Positions 34,399 to 45,206 of a DNA stretch of 64,000 bases are shown one piece after another. Position 1 is the stretch's first letter. Every line of letters starts with the position of its first letter. The DNA comes from Azolla caroliniana (lineage: Eukaryota > Polypodiophyta). The stretch lies in the NCBI GenBank assembly GCA_043228905.1, contig JBHGNT010000007.1:6758001-6822000 (forward strand). The letters are read 5' to 3'. Position numbers and translations under genes: made by a program. The notes beneath the pieces were generated by a model. The model did no database searches, was not told the origin of the DNA, and saw nothing but the letters and a program-made list of their open reading frames with translations.

Positions 34399-36609
34399 AC
34401 AATGTTAATTAGAAGAATGAGACTATAAAAATAGAGAAGAGACATCATTGGGAAGCATTAGAGGCCTGATTTGATGTTCGTCAAGCATGATAGCAAAATC
34501 AAGATGAGCCATCTCATGGGCCTATAGAATGAGTTAGCATGACCAATGTAGCCTTTTCACTTTTTATATTGATTCAAGGTTTCTTAGTTTTCGTTTGTCA
34601 AACAAGAGAACAAGCTATAAAATGTGTATCATAGGCCATATTGACATCTTCATCTTGCTCTTCTACTTTCGATACCCTTGATGATCATGCCTACCAATTC
34701 CTTGGTGAGTACAATAATAGTAAGTTTAGATAAGTAAATTAATACCATCACATGCACCACACTTGACATTTTACATAAAACTTTGCATAACTTGGACCAT
34801 GTATAGCTTAAACACGTCCTCTTAGATTCTCAATGCCAACACTTTATAATCTTCTATTCCAATTTACCCTTCTAACCTTTAATTTATTGGGTTTATCATT
34901 GGTTTCTATGCCCAATAACAATTTATTTTTACAAATTGATGTCTTCTTTGAGACTCCACAACTTCAAAACGTCTCATGCTTCAAAATGAAAAGGTATACT
35001 ACTATTTACATGATGTGGTACGTTGTGAAAGCATGCAATCATTTGCTTAAAAAGCACTTCATGTTTGCTTCTTCAAGTAGTGACATTTCTAGAACTTGAA
35101 TGATAAAATACTACAATTGTAAAGCTTCATGATTATAATGTTTATGACTCCAAAGATAAACGGGTTCATATGTGAAATGGGGTGCATGAAACATGTTTGG
35201 GGGAATCATCAACTACTTTATGTTCAAGTTTTTTGATGGTCAACCTAGAAGATTGTGCAACAAAAAAGGAACATTTATTCGTGGATGTTTGTGCATATGA
35301 GAGAGATGTATATGATGCTACTTTAGTGGTTTTGGAGAGGTAGGGCATGACCTATGTATAAGGGAGGATCTAGAAAGAGTGTCTTTTGTTGTTGCAAAGG
35401 ATTTAACCACATTTGGCTAGTGCATGTGTCTTAAGGTTGGTTATATATATGTATGTATGTACGTATGTATGTATGCATATGCCTAAAAGAGACATGTGAT
35501 TAGGTCAAACTTGTAAAAGTTATTTGATGTTTGTGCATGAGGTAGATGACCATGTGAAGCACTATCAAATGATTGTGAACACTTCACATTATTATTTGAG
35601 ATGCTCCTCACCGTCAATCATTTGATTACGTACATGATGTGGGTTGACTCTGTAAATTGTATCTATATATCACAATTAGCTACATGGTCAAAATAAAAAA
35701 CACATGTGGAATGTGAAGCTAATAGGAAGCATCAAGAAGATGAAAATTTATCACAATTCAATCCCATAAATACACAAGACGTCACAATAACTCAAAAACA
35801 ATTGAATTATAACTTTCAAAGGCATAAAAAATTGACTAGGCACCTAAGTGACTATGTATATGTAAGAGAGGACATGAGCTCCATGTATTGTTCTCAAACA
35901 AAAGATGGATGTTTGTGATTGCCAATTGTTGCACAACATTTGTAGGCAAATTTAGAAAGTGCTGTGATAAGCTCCCCTATGTATTTTACACAACCGTGAA
36001 TGGCGACAATACTCTAGGTAGAGTAATTATCATCTATTCCATGATAATCTAGTTAAGTTGCATGATAATATAAGGCTTTTCATAGTTTGCATCGTAATGA
36101 ATTAGTTTGAACGAGTTGGGTCACATTGAATCGGTTGCTTGATTGTAAGGTTGCCATAAAGGTTCCACGTTAATAGTTTTTTGTCAGAGGAAGAAGTCAC
36201 TTGGCTGCCTACTTGGGCGGATTGCTAGCTAGGTTAATGTTTGTTCATGTAAGTGATGAGAAGAAGGTTGGGAAATGACGTGATCGAGTGAAGAGGTATG
36301 GTTTTTCCTGGTTCAGAAAGGAAGAGCTGAAAGGCATGGCATGGTTGAGTTGCGGGCCGCGGGCAGACGGTCGGTTTCCAGATCTAAACCATCAATAGTT
36401 TATGCTCAAATCACACAACAGGAGAAAGTTACTTGTTAAGTAACTCTGAGGACTATTAGGAGGGCCTAGTCTCTCTGGTGGATGTGATGGGAGGGACATT
36501 GGTCCATAGTAAGTAAATTAGGCCTAGAAATGGATGCATGCATATCAATGAATGGTCCATCCATCCATCCACCCACATGAGTCTATCTCAATCAAAGGAA
36601 AGAAAAGAT

Positions 36610-36622
36610 GGGGGGGGGGGGG
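36610..36622. repeat. 13-base G run
   Basis: Homopolymer of 13 G, about 250 bp upstream of the KASH gene start; length may be unreliable. Confidence 0.9.
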
Positions 36623-36687
36623 CAGGGGTATTTCTGTAATTATGGAAAACTGAAACATATGTCTGTGAAAGGTCCCACACACACATA

Positions 36688-36862
36688 CAGTCTCTCTCTC
36701 TCTCTCTCTCTCTCTGTCTCCACCCCCTACTTTGTTGGGCTCTTTATTAGAAACCCTAATGTTGCAGAGCTATGGCGATCCTTGGCCATGGAAATGGGCT
36801 GCTGGGGTTTTGTATATAAGCTCCATATCTACCCATAGAACCATCTCCCCCCTCATCCAGCT
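36688..36862 (+). promoter_or_regulatory. KASH gene proximal promoter
   Basis: A (CT)n run (36691-36715) and TGTATATAAG (36811-36820), a good TATA box, precede the ATG at 36863. If this TATA is used, the 5' leader would be only about 20 nt. Alternatively transcription starts near the CT run. Confidence 0.5.
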
Positions 36863-39676
36863 ATGGCCACAAGACCTTACACTAACCTCTCAGCTTCTCC
36901 TTCTCCTGCTTCTTCTTCTTCTTCTTCTCCTTCTCCTTCATCAAAGCTCGCCTTACAGCTTCGCCATGACCTCGCCAAGCTCGCAGATAAAGACCCCGAT
37001 ACTCGAAGAAGATCCATGGAAGCTCTGAAAAGCTTCATACAAGGGCAACTTGATGCCAAAACCATGCTTTCTTTCTTAGATCAAGTCTCTACAGGCGGTG
37101 GAGGAGGAGGAGCAGGAGGAAGTAATAGTAGTAGTAGTAGTAGTAGTAGTAATGGAGGTAGTAGTAGTGGTAATAGCAGTAATGTGTATGCCATCTCTCT
37201 CTTTGTGGAAGTGGCCCGTGTCCACACTGGAGCTGTTATACCATTCATACCTCGGATCATGTCCACAGTCATCAGATGCCTGTCATGTCCATCTGGGAAC
37301 AGTAACAGCAACAATCTGCATGATGCATGTTCGAGGGTAGTGTCTGCAGTAGCAAGGTATGCCATTGGACCAACGCCTAACACCATCAACATAAACAGCA
37401 CTTCTTCTTCTTCTTGTCCATCAAGTAATGTGCTTCATGCACTATGCCAGCCTTTGCTTGGATCTCTTACTTCCAACATAGAGCATGTGAGTGTCGGCTC
37501 GGCGATTTGCCTACAATCTCTGATAGAAGCCGAGAATTGGAAATATGCGGGGGCCGACATTGTGGCCGAGGTCTGCCATGTGGTGTCCATTTGCTTTCTG
37601 GAGAAAGGGAAGAAGACGCCGGCCCATATACGGCTAGTGGCAGCTGTAGCCAAATTCAATGGAAATGGTCTCCAAGGCTATGGATCTTCATTACTCAAGC
37701 TTGCTTCGGATATCATCCTAACCTCAACATCGGGTTCAGGTTCAGGTTTTGGTTTGGGTTTGAGCTCTCCTTCGGGTCTAGGTTCTGTTTCATGGCAACA
37801 CCGAGTGGCAGCAGCCCATCTTATTGGCACCATACTTTGTGGTTTCGATCCTCACAGCCTATCCTCTGAGGTTCTGCTTATCGCGACCAATGCATTGGAG
37901 AGTTGCCGTTGTGATAAGGCCCCAATGGTTCGACAAGCTGTTACTAAGGCCATCTCTTTATATAAAGACAAAGATTTGGGATGTAATAGTAAGCTTAGCC
38001 CCCTTTCTTATGGGATCGTCGAGAGTGAGGGGTCTCCTGACCCAAGAAAGAAAGGTGCCCGAAGAAAGAGGCTATGGAAAATAGAGGAGTCTTCCAACTC
38101 TAGCACTAATTCAAATTCTCTATGTGATGACATTGTGGCTAATTCGAAAGAATCAAAAGAAATGCATCATGGGACTAAATCCATGGCCATAGACAAAACC
38201 CCTTCTTATGGGTCTCCATTGCCTCCATCCCCAGCTTCTTGTTCCAGTGTTAAGCTTGGGCGGTCACCTCTTTACCCTGCCAAACAATCTCCGGTCACGC
38301 CTTCCATGGATCGGTATATGGTCGAATCTGAATTGGACTATTTGCTGGCTCATATTAAGTCTCCTGACTCGAAGGAAAATGCACCTTTGGTTAGAGAGCC
38401 ATTGCCATTGCCATTGCTCAAGTCTGATGAGTTAGGGTATATACACTTCAATAGTGGGTCTAAGATTTCTAAGGACATAGGTGGAGACAATGTTCAACAA
38501 ATAGACCATTCGGTGGAGAATAATTCTGTTTCCGGGGAACCGGAAAAAGAGGTTTTCGGAGAGGAGGAAAAACATGATGTTGTGGACGCAGCAGATCCGT
38601 GTGGAGAATATTGTGTGAAGGGTGATAGCTCTATTGGGTCCTTTTCAAAACAAGAGGCGGAAAAAGAAGATTCAGAGCGAGAAATGTGTGGGAGGGAGAG
38701 CTGCATTGTAGAAGATGGTGAGCACAAAGCTCTAGAAATAGAATCAGATGAAGAGGCAAAGGAAGAAGCAATAAAAGATTCCTTATTGATGGTATGCCAT
38801 AATGCCTGTGTGAACCTCGAGGAAGATCACAAACCACCTGAAGAGCATAGAAGCCTAACCAACCAGGATCATAAACCACTTTTAGAGAATCCCAAAACTC
38901 CTGATCAGGTTTGTAAAGGCCAGATGATCTGAAAATAATATAAAATTGGTTTGTTTGCTTCTTCTTTTGAAATGTTGGAGTATATTCTTTTTTAGGTATC
39001 AAAGAATGACACATCGATCAAAGATTTTCTCACCTTTTCAACACCGAGGAGATCCGTAAAGCCTTTACAACAATCGGGAAGCTCTCCTCTGCATTCTACT
39101 GATAAAAAGCTTTGTGGGATGGATACGGATTTTGAAACTATTAGTGAATCGGGTTGGAGTGTAAGAGATAATCCAATTGCGGGTGATAGTAGTGATACAG
39201 ATTCCTCTTCTCCGAGGTTCACTTGGATGCATACGCTTTTACATAAGAAAGAGGATCCTCCTCTTGTAAGACATTCATTTGCGCAAGGTTCCATTTTAAC
39301 AAACAATGTTGATGGAGATTATATTGGAAAAAGCTCTCGTGTTGCGGCTTCTACGGGACACTTTGGTTCACATTTTCCGGCCTATGAAAGACCGCATGAT
39401 GATGATGATTTGAATCCCGAAGATTTAAATATGAAAGGGCATGTTGATCATGTTTGTGGTCACAGAGATGATACCTTACCACGGGTGGGTTCGCATGAAG
39501 CCAGTCTTTTGCAACGAAGTTTGAGGAAATTTGCAGCGTATGGACAAAGATTTGGGAAGGTTGTTGAGGTTCTTCTACTTGGGGCTCTGCTTGCAGTATT
39601 GGTTTTTGCTACACTCATTACAATTCTAAATTGTGCGAATACTCAAAAAGAGTCTCACTTGCTAGTGCCCACTTGA
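36863..39676 (+). CDS. SINE1/2-like: ARM-repeat KASH nuclear-envelope protein (SINE1/SINE2-like)
   Basis: Two exons, 36863-38908 and 38996-39676 (GT-AG intron of 87 bp; reading through would stop at 38932). Predicted 908 residues. The N-terminal armadillo-type region opens with RHDLAKLADKDPDTRRRSMEALKSF and continues with SLFVEVARVH, SRVVSAVARYAI, SVGSAICLQSLIEAENW and WQHRVAAAHLIGTIL, the order seen in SINE1/2. A long acidic, Ser-rich middle follows. One transmembrane helix (about 871-893) precedes a 15-residue tail ending LVPT, the plant KASH terminus that binds SUN proteins in the perinuclear space. In Arabidopsis SINE1 links the envelope to actin. The start ATG is in good context (GCTATGGCC). 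Several poly-Ser and Gly tracts (after residue 70) come from TCT/AGT runs. It is longer than my recollection of the Arabidopsis proteins, mainly through the middle region. Confidence 0.9.
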
Positions 39677-40758
39677 GTCAATCTTATTTCAAGTGATTCT
39701 TAACATCCCAATTTATTCTTTACAAGAAAAAGATTGTCTAGTGGCTATATGCTTGTAAAAGTGCATTTGGTAGTTATATATCAATCAAGTTTATTTTGTA
39801 GATAGTATTTCTATTAATGGGTCTAACAGCTGGAATGCTATTGTTAGACAATTCTTGTAAAGTGCATTTAGTAATTATATGAGACATTGAATTGAAGTCT
39901 TCTTCTGTAGAAGAATGGGTCTATATATGTGGCCTAAATCCCCAATCATTAGATATATGTATTAGATTTGTTCATTTTTTATATAAGACATTCAGATGGA
40001 TCTATAACAGGATGGATTTTTTTCTTTATAATACAGAAACAGCTAATATATTTCTTTGTAATGTGGTAGTATCCTATGATTGAATGGAATTATTTAGGGC
40101 AGTTCATGAATGTTGGAAGAGTTAGGGGATTAGTGCAAATTCATTATTATGATTGGGCACAAGCAACTTCCGGTTTGAAACCAGACCCTCCCAATTACTT
40201 AATTACCATGGATGTGAGTAATTTGTACCTTAGTTTCACATAAAATAGATGGATTGAGGACATTAATGGTAAGAATGAACAACATTGAGCACATACATCC
40301 AGTAATGGATGTACAGAAATTTTCTGACTACTTAATCGGATCTGAGCATTTAGGTACATGTATATGCTTAGACTTGTTCAGTTTTCCAAAAACTTGGTAA
40401 GTGGGAATGCATTCCCATTCAACAATGGGAATGCAAACACAAGATTTGCTAATTCATTATTTGAAGAGTTTCTCTTCTAGGGAAACTTCCCTTTTAGGTA
40501 AGTGAAACTTGATTGAAGGAGTTCAGATAAGATCGATGCATCAAAAGTTCACCCAAGCCATGCACAAAAATAAATTAAACATCTTATCGTAGAGATCATA
40601 TTGACACTTCAAGGAAGGAGCAGACCGAGAGGGAATTGTTCCAATGCAGGTCGTCAAGTTGAAGATTGGAATGATCAAGAAATTTATCAAGATTATTTAT
40701 TACCTAAGGTGAGCAAGGTTCTTCATCTACTTGGCGAAGGAGACCCACATTATAAGCA

Positions 40759-40895
40759 TTATGCCAAGAAAAATAAAATTCAAGATATCTAACAATCCAT
40801 CGTTTCCATCATTGATCTGAGGTAGAGAGTGCTTATGCCAAGAAAAATAAAATTCAAGCCATCTAACAATCCATCATTTCCATCATTGATGTTAG
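40759..40895. repeat. 74-bp tandem duplication
   Basis: TTATGCCAAGAAAAATAAAA starts at 40759 and again at 40833; both copies continue through CTAACAATCCATC and TTTCCATCATTGAT. Confidence 0.85.
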
Positions 40896-41375
40896 GGAGA
40901 GATAAAAGTTAAGTTTAGATTTGAGTTACTGATAAACTCACTTTCCTTGAACTTAAGAATACAATTAAGGAACAATGTTGTTTATTTCACTAAACTCTGA
41001 GACGAAGGACCCCAAGATCACAAAAATAGGGGCATGCGTCTTAAGAGACATTGATGGCCTTGACCTACTCGGGTTTGTCAATGGAAGTAACCTACAATGG
41101 TATTATGGTATATTTACTTTGGAATATTTACTCTCCAATCGACAAAGGGATATTCAAGAATGAATCAAAATATGAAGTCAATGTTGCACAATTGGGGACT
41201 GACCTTTAGAATGCCCAAACTAGACTTGAAACATACAGTCCACAGTCGTGATGTGGGGAGCTCACTAGAGAAAATACGCCAAACTTATGATATATATAAG
41301 GTTGAAGGATAGGGCAAAAATATGGTAAGAAGGACATGACAAAGGATGAAGCTTAAGAGGGAGAAAAGACAAACA

Positions 41376-41462
41376 TAACTCAATCGATAAGAGCTTATGT
41401 TAGGAATGAAAGGTCAAGATTTCGAGTCTTGTTCAAAATTGGGTAGGTTATGTGAACCCGAA
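41376..41462 (+). repeat. tRNA-derived (SINE-like) head
   Basis: TAACTCAATCGATAAGAGC (A-box-like) and TTTCGAGTCTTG (B-box-like) at tRNA-like spacing; no complete cloverleaf. Confidence 0.5.
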
Positions 41463-42099
41463 TGGGAATTGCGAATGGATGGCCAAAATGCTCACACTTA
41501 GGAAGATAAGTAAAGGTGTACGGTAAGAGAAGATAGATTACTTTTATTTGCATTAAGAGCTCTAGAGGCTAATAAAAAGGAGAAGAGAGCTCATAGTTTG
41601 AGCTCAGGGAGTCAGATTTTGGATCAAGGCAAAAGTGTTAGAATTTCAAACATGTTGAGGATTCCGAATAAAGAGGGCATACAAGACCAATAATTACAAG
41701 AGGCAACAAAATCGTTGTATGTTGGGGCAACAAAATCATTTTATGTTGGGACATTACGCCAAAACTCAAGGATTTTCCCTTGAAACTTTACCCACAAAAC
41801 TTTTACTCTCATATCTTATCTAAGCCACTCTATGTAATGGTGCGGACAGTCAACTTTTTGTATGCATAATGTACTACCTAATGGCATTCATTATCAAACA
41901 AGGATCACATCATACTTTTTGGTCCGAAATTTTGAGTATGGGGCACAAAGTTATGTGATTTTGGAGCTATATTGGTGAAAAATGAATCTCTAGGTCATCA
42001 CAGCAAAAGGCACGACTCACCAACATCAATATTTCGGTCTCATGGGTTGTGATGGAATTTTCGGGTCACGATTTCAATCAGTGAGCAAAAAGTTACGAA

Positions 42100-42192
42100 T
42101 ACACTAAAAAATTCACGAACGACGGGAGTTGAACTCGTCATGCCAACCAAAGCTGGCATTTCATCCACTGGACGACACTTGACAAGAAGAGT
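42100..42192 (-). repeat. tRNA-derived (SINE-like) head, minus strand
   Basis: The minus strand carries CGTCCAGTGGATGAAATGCC and, about 35 nt later, GAGTTCAACTCCCGTCG, an A/B-box arrangement with a tRNA-like inner stem. Confidence 0.5.
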
Positions 42193-42963
42193 CAAAAATG
42201 TAATTCTACGATTTTTAATCCATCAAATGAGGGATGGATAAATTTGCTAACTTTTGTGAACTTATTTATATAGCCTTTGATTTGGTAATTTTGCTAATAG
42301 CTCTTCTTAAAAGTATGGGAATGAACTCCTCGAGCTACGCCAACTGTGAGATAAGTGCAATAACACATATCTGCTTATACATTTGCTTAATATGTTTTCT
42401 AACTAGTCATTTCCATATTTTTGTGCCACATACACAAAATTCTTTTATCTACCAAAACTTGGTGTTTTCATATCAAACTCAAGGTAAAGAAGAACTGGTT
42501 GTGGGAAAACCGATATTGACACGTCACATCTACCTTTCCCTCCATTACACTTTACCATCCTCTCTAGTTTAAATGCTCATTGGTCCCGCTCACGTAGAGA
42601 AGATGCACACGTTATTTTTGTGACACCCAAGACACCTATGGCAATAACATCTGGAACCAACACTAAACCTTGGGTCCTATATTTATCGTGCCATATTTAA
42701 GAAGTCCACCTATCAGTTGTGGTGGACATCAAAGCAATGTCCACACGAGTATCTTTCAAAACTTGGGAAGCCTTGATGAGTGTAATGACCAATTCATAAG
42801 GTTTGATGAGTTCATATTGGTTAGGAACTTTTCAATGCCTAATCTAGACAACATGGGGACTGATTTCAGTCATTGCTTGTGCATTACCTTCAAAAGTCTT
42901 TTACACATCTTACCTATTACAACAAGATTGTGGTACGTTTAATATTGATTTTCTTGTTACATC

Positions 42964-43006
42964 TGTAAACGTAAGTGTTTGCGGAAGCGTAAAACAGAGA
43001 ACAACA

Positions 43007-43058
<52 letters not shown>

Positions 43059-43390
43059 GAGCAGAACACTATTTCAAAATTATATCAAGACTCTGTATAT
43101 ACACTGTGCTAAGTAGCACTATTTATACAAGTCCTCTTGGGACTGACAGAAGTACCATGTACTTCAATGCTCACACGAGCATCTGACACTTACTACGAGA
43201 CTATAGCTACCTAGTAGTCTATCCTGTACTAGGCTTCCGATTGGACTGCCGGTTACGGATTGCACCCGGCCTCCATTGCTTGCCGGTTCGGTTGCTCACC
43301 GTCATACCGATCCGTTTCGCCCGATCCGTCTCGCTTACCGGCTCCGGCTTATGCAGCCGATCCGGCTCCGGTTGAGCTTGCCGCTCAACA
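42964..43390 (-). repeat. 3' LTR of copia C
   Basis: 427 bp, TGTAAACGTAAG to CCGCTCAACA on the plus strand, with a (GA)n run at 43011-43050. On the minus strand a TATAAAT box lies near 43125. Confidence 0.9.
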
Positions 43391-43402
43391 CTCCCCCTCA
43401 AG
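43391..43402 (-). promoter_or_regulatory. polypurine tract of copia C (outer)
   Basis: Minus-strand CTTGAGGGGGAG abutting the 3' LTR. The same 12-mer occurs again on the minus strand at 44118-44129, the usual place just after RNase H. Confidence 0.8.
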
Positions 43403-43552
43403 CTCAACCTGAGGTGGGGTCGTAGTGTCGACCTCTGTGGCAGTCGGTTCTTCCAACCGACTTCTCCTGGCGTCACTCCGCCTTGCTCGCGCTCCTCGTC
43501 CGGTCCGGTCCCGTTTGCCGCGACCCCTTTGGTTCTGCGCGCCTCGACCCTC

Positions 43553-44130
43553 TCAGTCGGCATGTCTGCTCAATAGGCCCATCTCAGCACTCACGTTGCT
43601 GTGACTCCGGCGCTTGCCGATCCGTCGGTTCTCCCACGATGGCATCGACTTCCGTTGTGTCTGTGTCCCCTTGGCCTTCAATCGATCCGACTCATCCGGA
43701 TCCATCTGTTGATCCGAGTCAGCTGTCTCCGACTCGTTCCAGCTCTTGTCCGAATCGGTACACTCCGATTCAACTTTCGGTTTCAGGCCTCTCACCACAT
43801 CGGACCACTTCCGAGTCTTGGCCTTCTCCATGCTTCCCTCAGCTTCTTCAGCCGGTGAACCGAAATCGAATTCTTCATTCGACTCCGCATCATGGTCAGT
43901 ACCGACGTGATGACCTCCGCACAACATGCACTTCTCTTCCTGAGTGCACAACTCTTCTTCACAGCCGCTTGCTCCGACCTGTTCGGATGTGTCGACTTCC
44001 TTCGTCGACTCGGCTTCCTTCATCTTCTTGTCTCCTCTTCTTCCGGCTCTCCTCTTACCGACGGGTTCAACAGTTTTTTGGCCTTTGCATGTTTCGGTAG
44101 AGACTTTGCCCTTGCTTCTCCCCCTCAAGT
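43553..44130 (-). CDS. extra C-terminal pol extension of copia C
   Basis: In frame with the RNase H end (LDVPHLRGR), the reading frame continues for about 190 codons instead of stopping at the inner polypurine tract. The extension starts basic (KRRAGRRGDKK) and contains CMLCGGHHVGTDHD, a possible C-x2-C-x3-H-x4-H metal-binding knuckle. It is then acidic and Ser-rich (EFDFGSPAEEAEG) and ends in a basic segment (RRIGKRRSH). No known domain is recognised. Shared, in decayed form, with element A, so it was present in their common ancestor. Role unknown; it is not an envelope-like protein, having no signal peptide or membrane helix. Confidence 0.6.
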
Positions 44131-44698
44131 GCGGCACGTCGAGATGCTGAATACCAAGCATGTCGGTAAAGTGCTGCAACTTGTCCGATCCGAGCGGCTT
44201 GGTGAAGATGTCGGCAACTTGCTGATCCGTATGAACATACCGTAGGTCAACTTCACCGCTCAGGACCCGCTCACGCACGAAGTGGTAGTGCACCTCGATG
44301 TGCTTTGTGCGAGCATGGAACACAGGGTTCCTGGCGAGCTGCAGGCTGCTCATGTTATCGCAGTAAATCAGGATCGGGATCGGGGTCGGTACCTCGAGAC
44401 TTGCTCCGCAAGTCTCGCAGCAGTCGCCGAAGCCAGATGGCTTCACAAGTGGCAACGGTAGCGGCCCGGTACTCAGCCTCAGTGTTTGACAAAGCCACTG
44501 TGGGCTGCTTCTTGCTGCTCCACGCAACAGCCGCGCTACCTATGGAGAACATGTATCCGGAAGTGGAGCGGCAATCAGACGCATCGCCGACCCAGTCAGC
44601 ATCTGTGTAACCGACAAGCTCTTCGGGTATACCTCGCCGGTATAGCAGTCCCCGGTCCTTAGTGCCGCTGACATACCGTAATTTTCATTGTGTGCACT
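44131..44698 (-). pseudogene. copia C RNase H (frameshifted)
   Basis: YTDADWVGD and STEAEYRAATVATCEAIWLRRLL read in one frame (44552-44355). YCDNMSSLQLARNPVFHARTKHIEV through ADIFTKPLG read in another, so a frame break lies near 44390-44400. The upstream end is cut by the G insertion after the GTKDRGLLY-type region. Confidence 0.82.
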
Positions 44699-44703
44699 GA
44701 AGG

Positions 44704-45126
44704 TGTCATGATATGGCAAGACTCGAACCCATGACCTTATGCTACATGGGTCGAGCTCTTGACCATCAGACTATACATTGTAATACGTAGAATATTATTT
44801 TCATTTATGTTTTATTTCAGAAAATTGATGTATATTCCAGATTTCTCTGGAACATTCTAGAAACTTCAAGAGTATTCCTTGGAACACTATAAAAGGAGGC
44901 ACGAGGCATTATTTCGAACCAAATCGGTTCAACGCCAGTCTTAAGCCTCCTAAGCTACTGTACATTCTCTTCACATAATATATATCTTTTCTTATCATCT
45001 CTCTCTCTCGATCTCTCTCTCTCTCCCTCACTCACTCTTTCCTTCTCTCGAGAGTTCTTCACCTCTCTTAGTACTAATACTTCTTTTAGTACTAAATCCT
45101 TCTCTGTCTTAGTACTGTTCCTGACA
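44704..45126 (+). repeat. 5' LTR of Ty3 G
   Basis: Starts TGTCATGATAT, ends TTCCTGACA. TATA box TATAAAA at 44888-44894. The first 85 bp form an antisense tRNA-like module. The 3' part holds CT runs and three AGTACTAA-like motifs (45068-45112). Confidence 0.93.
44718..44775 (-). promoter_or_regulatory. antisense tRNA-like A/B boxes in Ty3 LTR
   Basis: On the minus strand TAGTCTGATGG (44763-44773) fits the Pol III A box, and GTTCGAGTC (44720-44728) fits the B box GWTCRANNC exactly, at tRNA-like spacing. The second LTR has the same module near 49943-49998, and the shrunken LTR at 7380-7554 keeps most of it. Whether it is transcribed is unknown. Confidence 0.55.
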
Positions 45127-45131
45127 GTTTT

Positions 45132-45141
45132 AACCGATTTG
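45132..45141 (+). promoter_or_regulatory. candidate self-priming site of Ty3 G
   Basis: AACCGATTTG, five bases after the 5' LTR, is the exact reverse complement of CAAATCGGTT at 44920-44929. That segment lies 26-41 nt downstream of the TATA box, where the transcript should begin. No TGG-type tRNA primer site follows the LTR. Confidence 0.55.
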
Positions 45142-45206
45142 CGCCGATCTTCCTTTCCTCCTGTTCCTTTTATCTTCTTATTAATCCTCTTATCCTCCCT
45201 AGTAAA

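Larger units (their letters stand above)
31119..36100. other. intergenic, mostly unassigned
   Basis: AT-rich, no host gene seen. A minus-strand frame at 32232-32008 faintly recalls a copia RNase H end (EIDLRIVYDELQ...KVTKAMN), and 33105-33160 faintly recalls an integrase C-terminus; neither is firm. Microsatellites are listed separately. Confidence 0.5.
39677..42958. other. intergenic with small repeats
   Basis: No gene recognised. A short frame at 40601-40792 (WNDQEIYQDYLLPKVSKVL) has no identified family. Other content is listed as repeats. Confidence 0.5.

Noticed and set aside
37081-37401. Minus-strand Leu/Pro-rich frame
   Set aside because: Antisense shadow of the poly-Ser/Gly coding tract in the KASH gene.
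42234-42572. 112-codon hydrophobic plus-strand frame
   Set aside because: Hydrophobicity reflects T-rich sequence; no conserved motif or promoter.
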